From Azorinus chamasolen (taxonomy: Eukaryota > Mollusca > Bivalvia > Cardiida > Solecurtidae): a stretch of 64,000 nt of DNA. The stretch is taken from assembly GCA_963576725.1 (NCBI GenBank), contig OY755240.1, positions 65,188,412 to 65,252,411 of the forward strand, in the 5' to 3' direction. Below the pieces are notes generated by a model that worked only from the letters and a program-made list of their open reading frames with translations, did no database searches and was not told where the DNA came from. Positions 62,765 through 64,000 of the stretch are shown in pieces. Position numbers and translations under genes: made by a program. Each line of letters starts with the position of its first letter. Positions within the stretch are counted from its first letter, which is position 1.

Positions 62765-63410
62765 AGCTCACCTGGCACTTTGTGCCAGGTGAGGTATTGT
62801 GAAGGGGCTGGCTCCGGCGTCTGTCGTCATGCGTCGTGCGTATGTGCGTCGTGCATCGTCAACAATTTACTTAAACATCTTCTTCTCTGAAACAACAAAG
62901 CCTAGAGCTTTGATATTTGGTATGTAGCATCATCTAATGGTCCTCTACATCAAAAATCTTCTTCTCTGAAACCGTAAGGCCTAGACCATTGATATTTGGT
63001 ATTTAGCATGATCTAATGGACATCTACAAAGATTGTTCAAATTATGACCCCGGACCAAAAATTGCCCCGCCCCACTACTTTTGCAGATTGTTTTTTTTTA
63101 AATCTTTAAAAATCTTCTTCTCTGAAACCACAATTTCTAGAGCTTTGATATTTGGTATATAGCATCATCTAATGGTCCTTTACCAAGTTTGTCAAAATGA
63201 TGACCCCCGGGCCAAAAATGGCCCTGCCCTGGGGCTTGTAGTTTTTGCATAGACTTATATAGGGAAACCTTTAAAAATCTTTTTGTCTGAAACCACATAA
63301 TCTAGAGCTAAGATATTTGGCTGACCTAATATACCACTACCAGGTGTGTTCAAATAATGACCCTTGGGCCAAAAATGGTCTCATTCTGGGGTTTTATGCT
63401 ACTTCACATC
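62765..63410 (+). mobile_element. H7 Helitron-like element, copy 2, 3'-truncated
   Basis: Head AGCTCACCTGGCAC TTT GTGCCAGGTGAGGT, a GTCGTCATGCGTCGTGCG tract, then four units with GATATTTGGTATGTAGCATC and ATGGTCCTCTAC. Similarity fades by TGGGGTTTTATGC (63400); no stem-loop end. Confidence 0.75.
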
Positions 63411-63730
63411 AGAATCTGTAACAGTTAAAAAGTTCCCCCTTAGCAATTTCCTCACAGTTATTTCCCTTGTCCCATCAGCATAGCCATAAGGGACAAAGGG
63501 AGATAACTGCATTGGAGTTCTAGTACCTCCAGAATAGTGATTCTATTTATAACTATTTATAATAAAATGTGAAGGTGGATCAGTGTAGCTGTTTTAGAAG
63601 GCATAGAAACAGATCTATCAAATTCCATTAGCAAACAGCAGACCCTGATCCTATAGGAGCCACCTTATCTGGGTCTACTCTGTTTGCAGATGCATGAAAA
63701 CAAGTTTATATGAGGGAAATTAAGGGTTAA
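63411..63730. mobile_element. M1 TTAA-type MITE and short palindrome
   Basis: A short palindrome at 63467-63506 (CCCTTGTCCC, TAAGGGACAAAGGG). M1 text from about 63540: AAATGTGAAGGTGGATCAGTG, CATTAGCAAACAGCAGACC, CTATAGGAG, TTATCTGGGTCTACTCTG and GTTTATATGAGGG before TTAA (63727-63730). One arm of the core is shortened. Confidence 0.65.
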
Positions 63731-63812
63731 ATAAGGGTTCTTCAGATCCTAAACTGCAGTTCAAAGGTTACAGCACTGGGCAGTAAAATCTCTCCAGGTC
63801 AATGCAAAACTC

Positions 63813-64000
63813 TTAACTCGCTAGTGGTGAAACTGTGATTATCAATGCAAACAGTTTGGATCCAGATGAGAGGCCGCATAATGTGGCGTCTCATCAGGAT
63901 CCAAATTGTTTGTCATCTTAACCATATTTTTGCAAAAAAATGAAAGTAAGTTTATTTTAAGAATTGAAGCAGACGACAATAACTTTTTGTTGCAGACGAA
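63813..64000. mobile_element. M4 MITE, copy 3, running off the window
   Basis: TTAA at 63813-63816, then CTCGCTAGTGGTGAAACTG, the near-palindrome AACAGTTTGGATCCAGATGA / TCATCAGGATCCAAATTGTT around a GGCCGCATAATGTGGC centre, and AAGAATTGAAGCAGACGAC. The right end lies beyond 64000. Confidence 0.75.

Overview
The window is eukaryotic DNA, most likely from a bivalve mollusc. There are no dense operon-like coding runs. There is one split host gene with GT/AG introns of 2 to 15 kb, many decayed non-LTR retrotransposons, and a very high load of short non-autonomous DNA elements. The dominant elements have the architecture described for bivalve pearl/HINE (Helitron-like) repeats: a 5' hairpin, a GTCC/GTTC/TCGG-type microsatellite, a core of tandem units of about 115-170 bp, a 3' stem-loop, and an end reading CTCTTGTT. 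The species cannot be named from this alone. The family labels H1-H10 (Helitron-like), M1-M4 (TTAA or palindromic MITEs) and LINE-A to LINE-D are mine.

Layout. 1-2500: a foldback repeat and a 519-bp direct duplication carrying a G-rich minisatellite. 2505-4110: an H1 element. 4500-8822: LINE-A (minus strand), split by an H4 element and by a TTAA MITE. 8860-10718: an H1 fragment and LINE-B (minus). 11202-12286: a long inverted-repeat element. 12287-17430: LINE-C (plus), with LINE-D (minus) inserted in it between 8-bp target duplications. 17500-19220: H10, TTAA MITEs and a hAT-like MITE. 19506-59298: a host gene on the plus strand with six recognisable exons in compatible phase. Its introns are packed with nested MITEs, pogo-like elements and Helitron-like elements. 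59300-64000: more of the same repeats, a 25-bp minisatellite, and one weak candidate for a further exon.

Host gene. The six exons (19506-19616, 21426-21703, 26215-26581, 29151-29652, 44522-45483, 59175-59298) encode about 780 residues that read in one frame through every junction. Exon 5 has a pattern like a chymotrypsin-type (PA-clan) protease fold: a GTLGCFV strand, a TCAHC histidine motif and a DIAAVRV aspartate motif. A long Glu-rich tract follows. No GDSG serine motif is visible in the window. The 5' and 3' ends of the gene lie outside or were not recognised, and I do not recognise the protein family.

Most striking point. At least eight Helitron-like families with unrelated heads and different cores share the same 3' grammar (a short stem-loop followed by CTCTTGTT) and an analogous 5' hairpin half-complementary to the 3' end. 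No helicase or Rep coding sequence is present, so all would have to be moved in trans. One of these families (H3) also carries near-perfect oestrogen-response-element palindromes at an exact 145-bp period.
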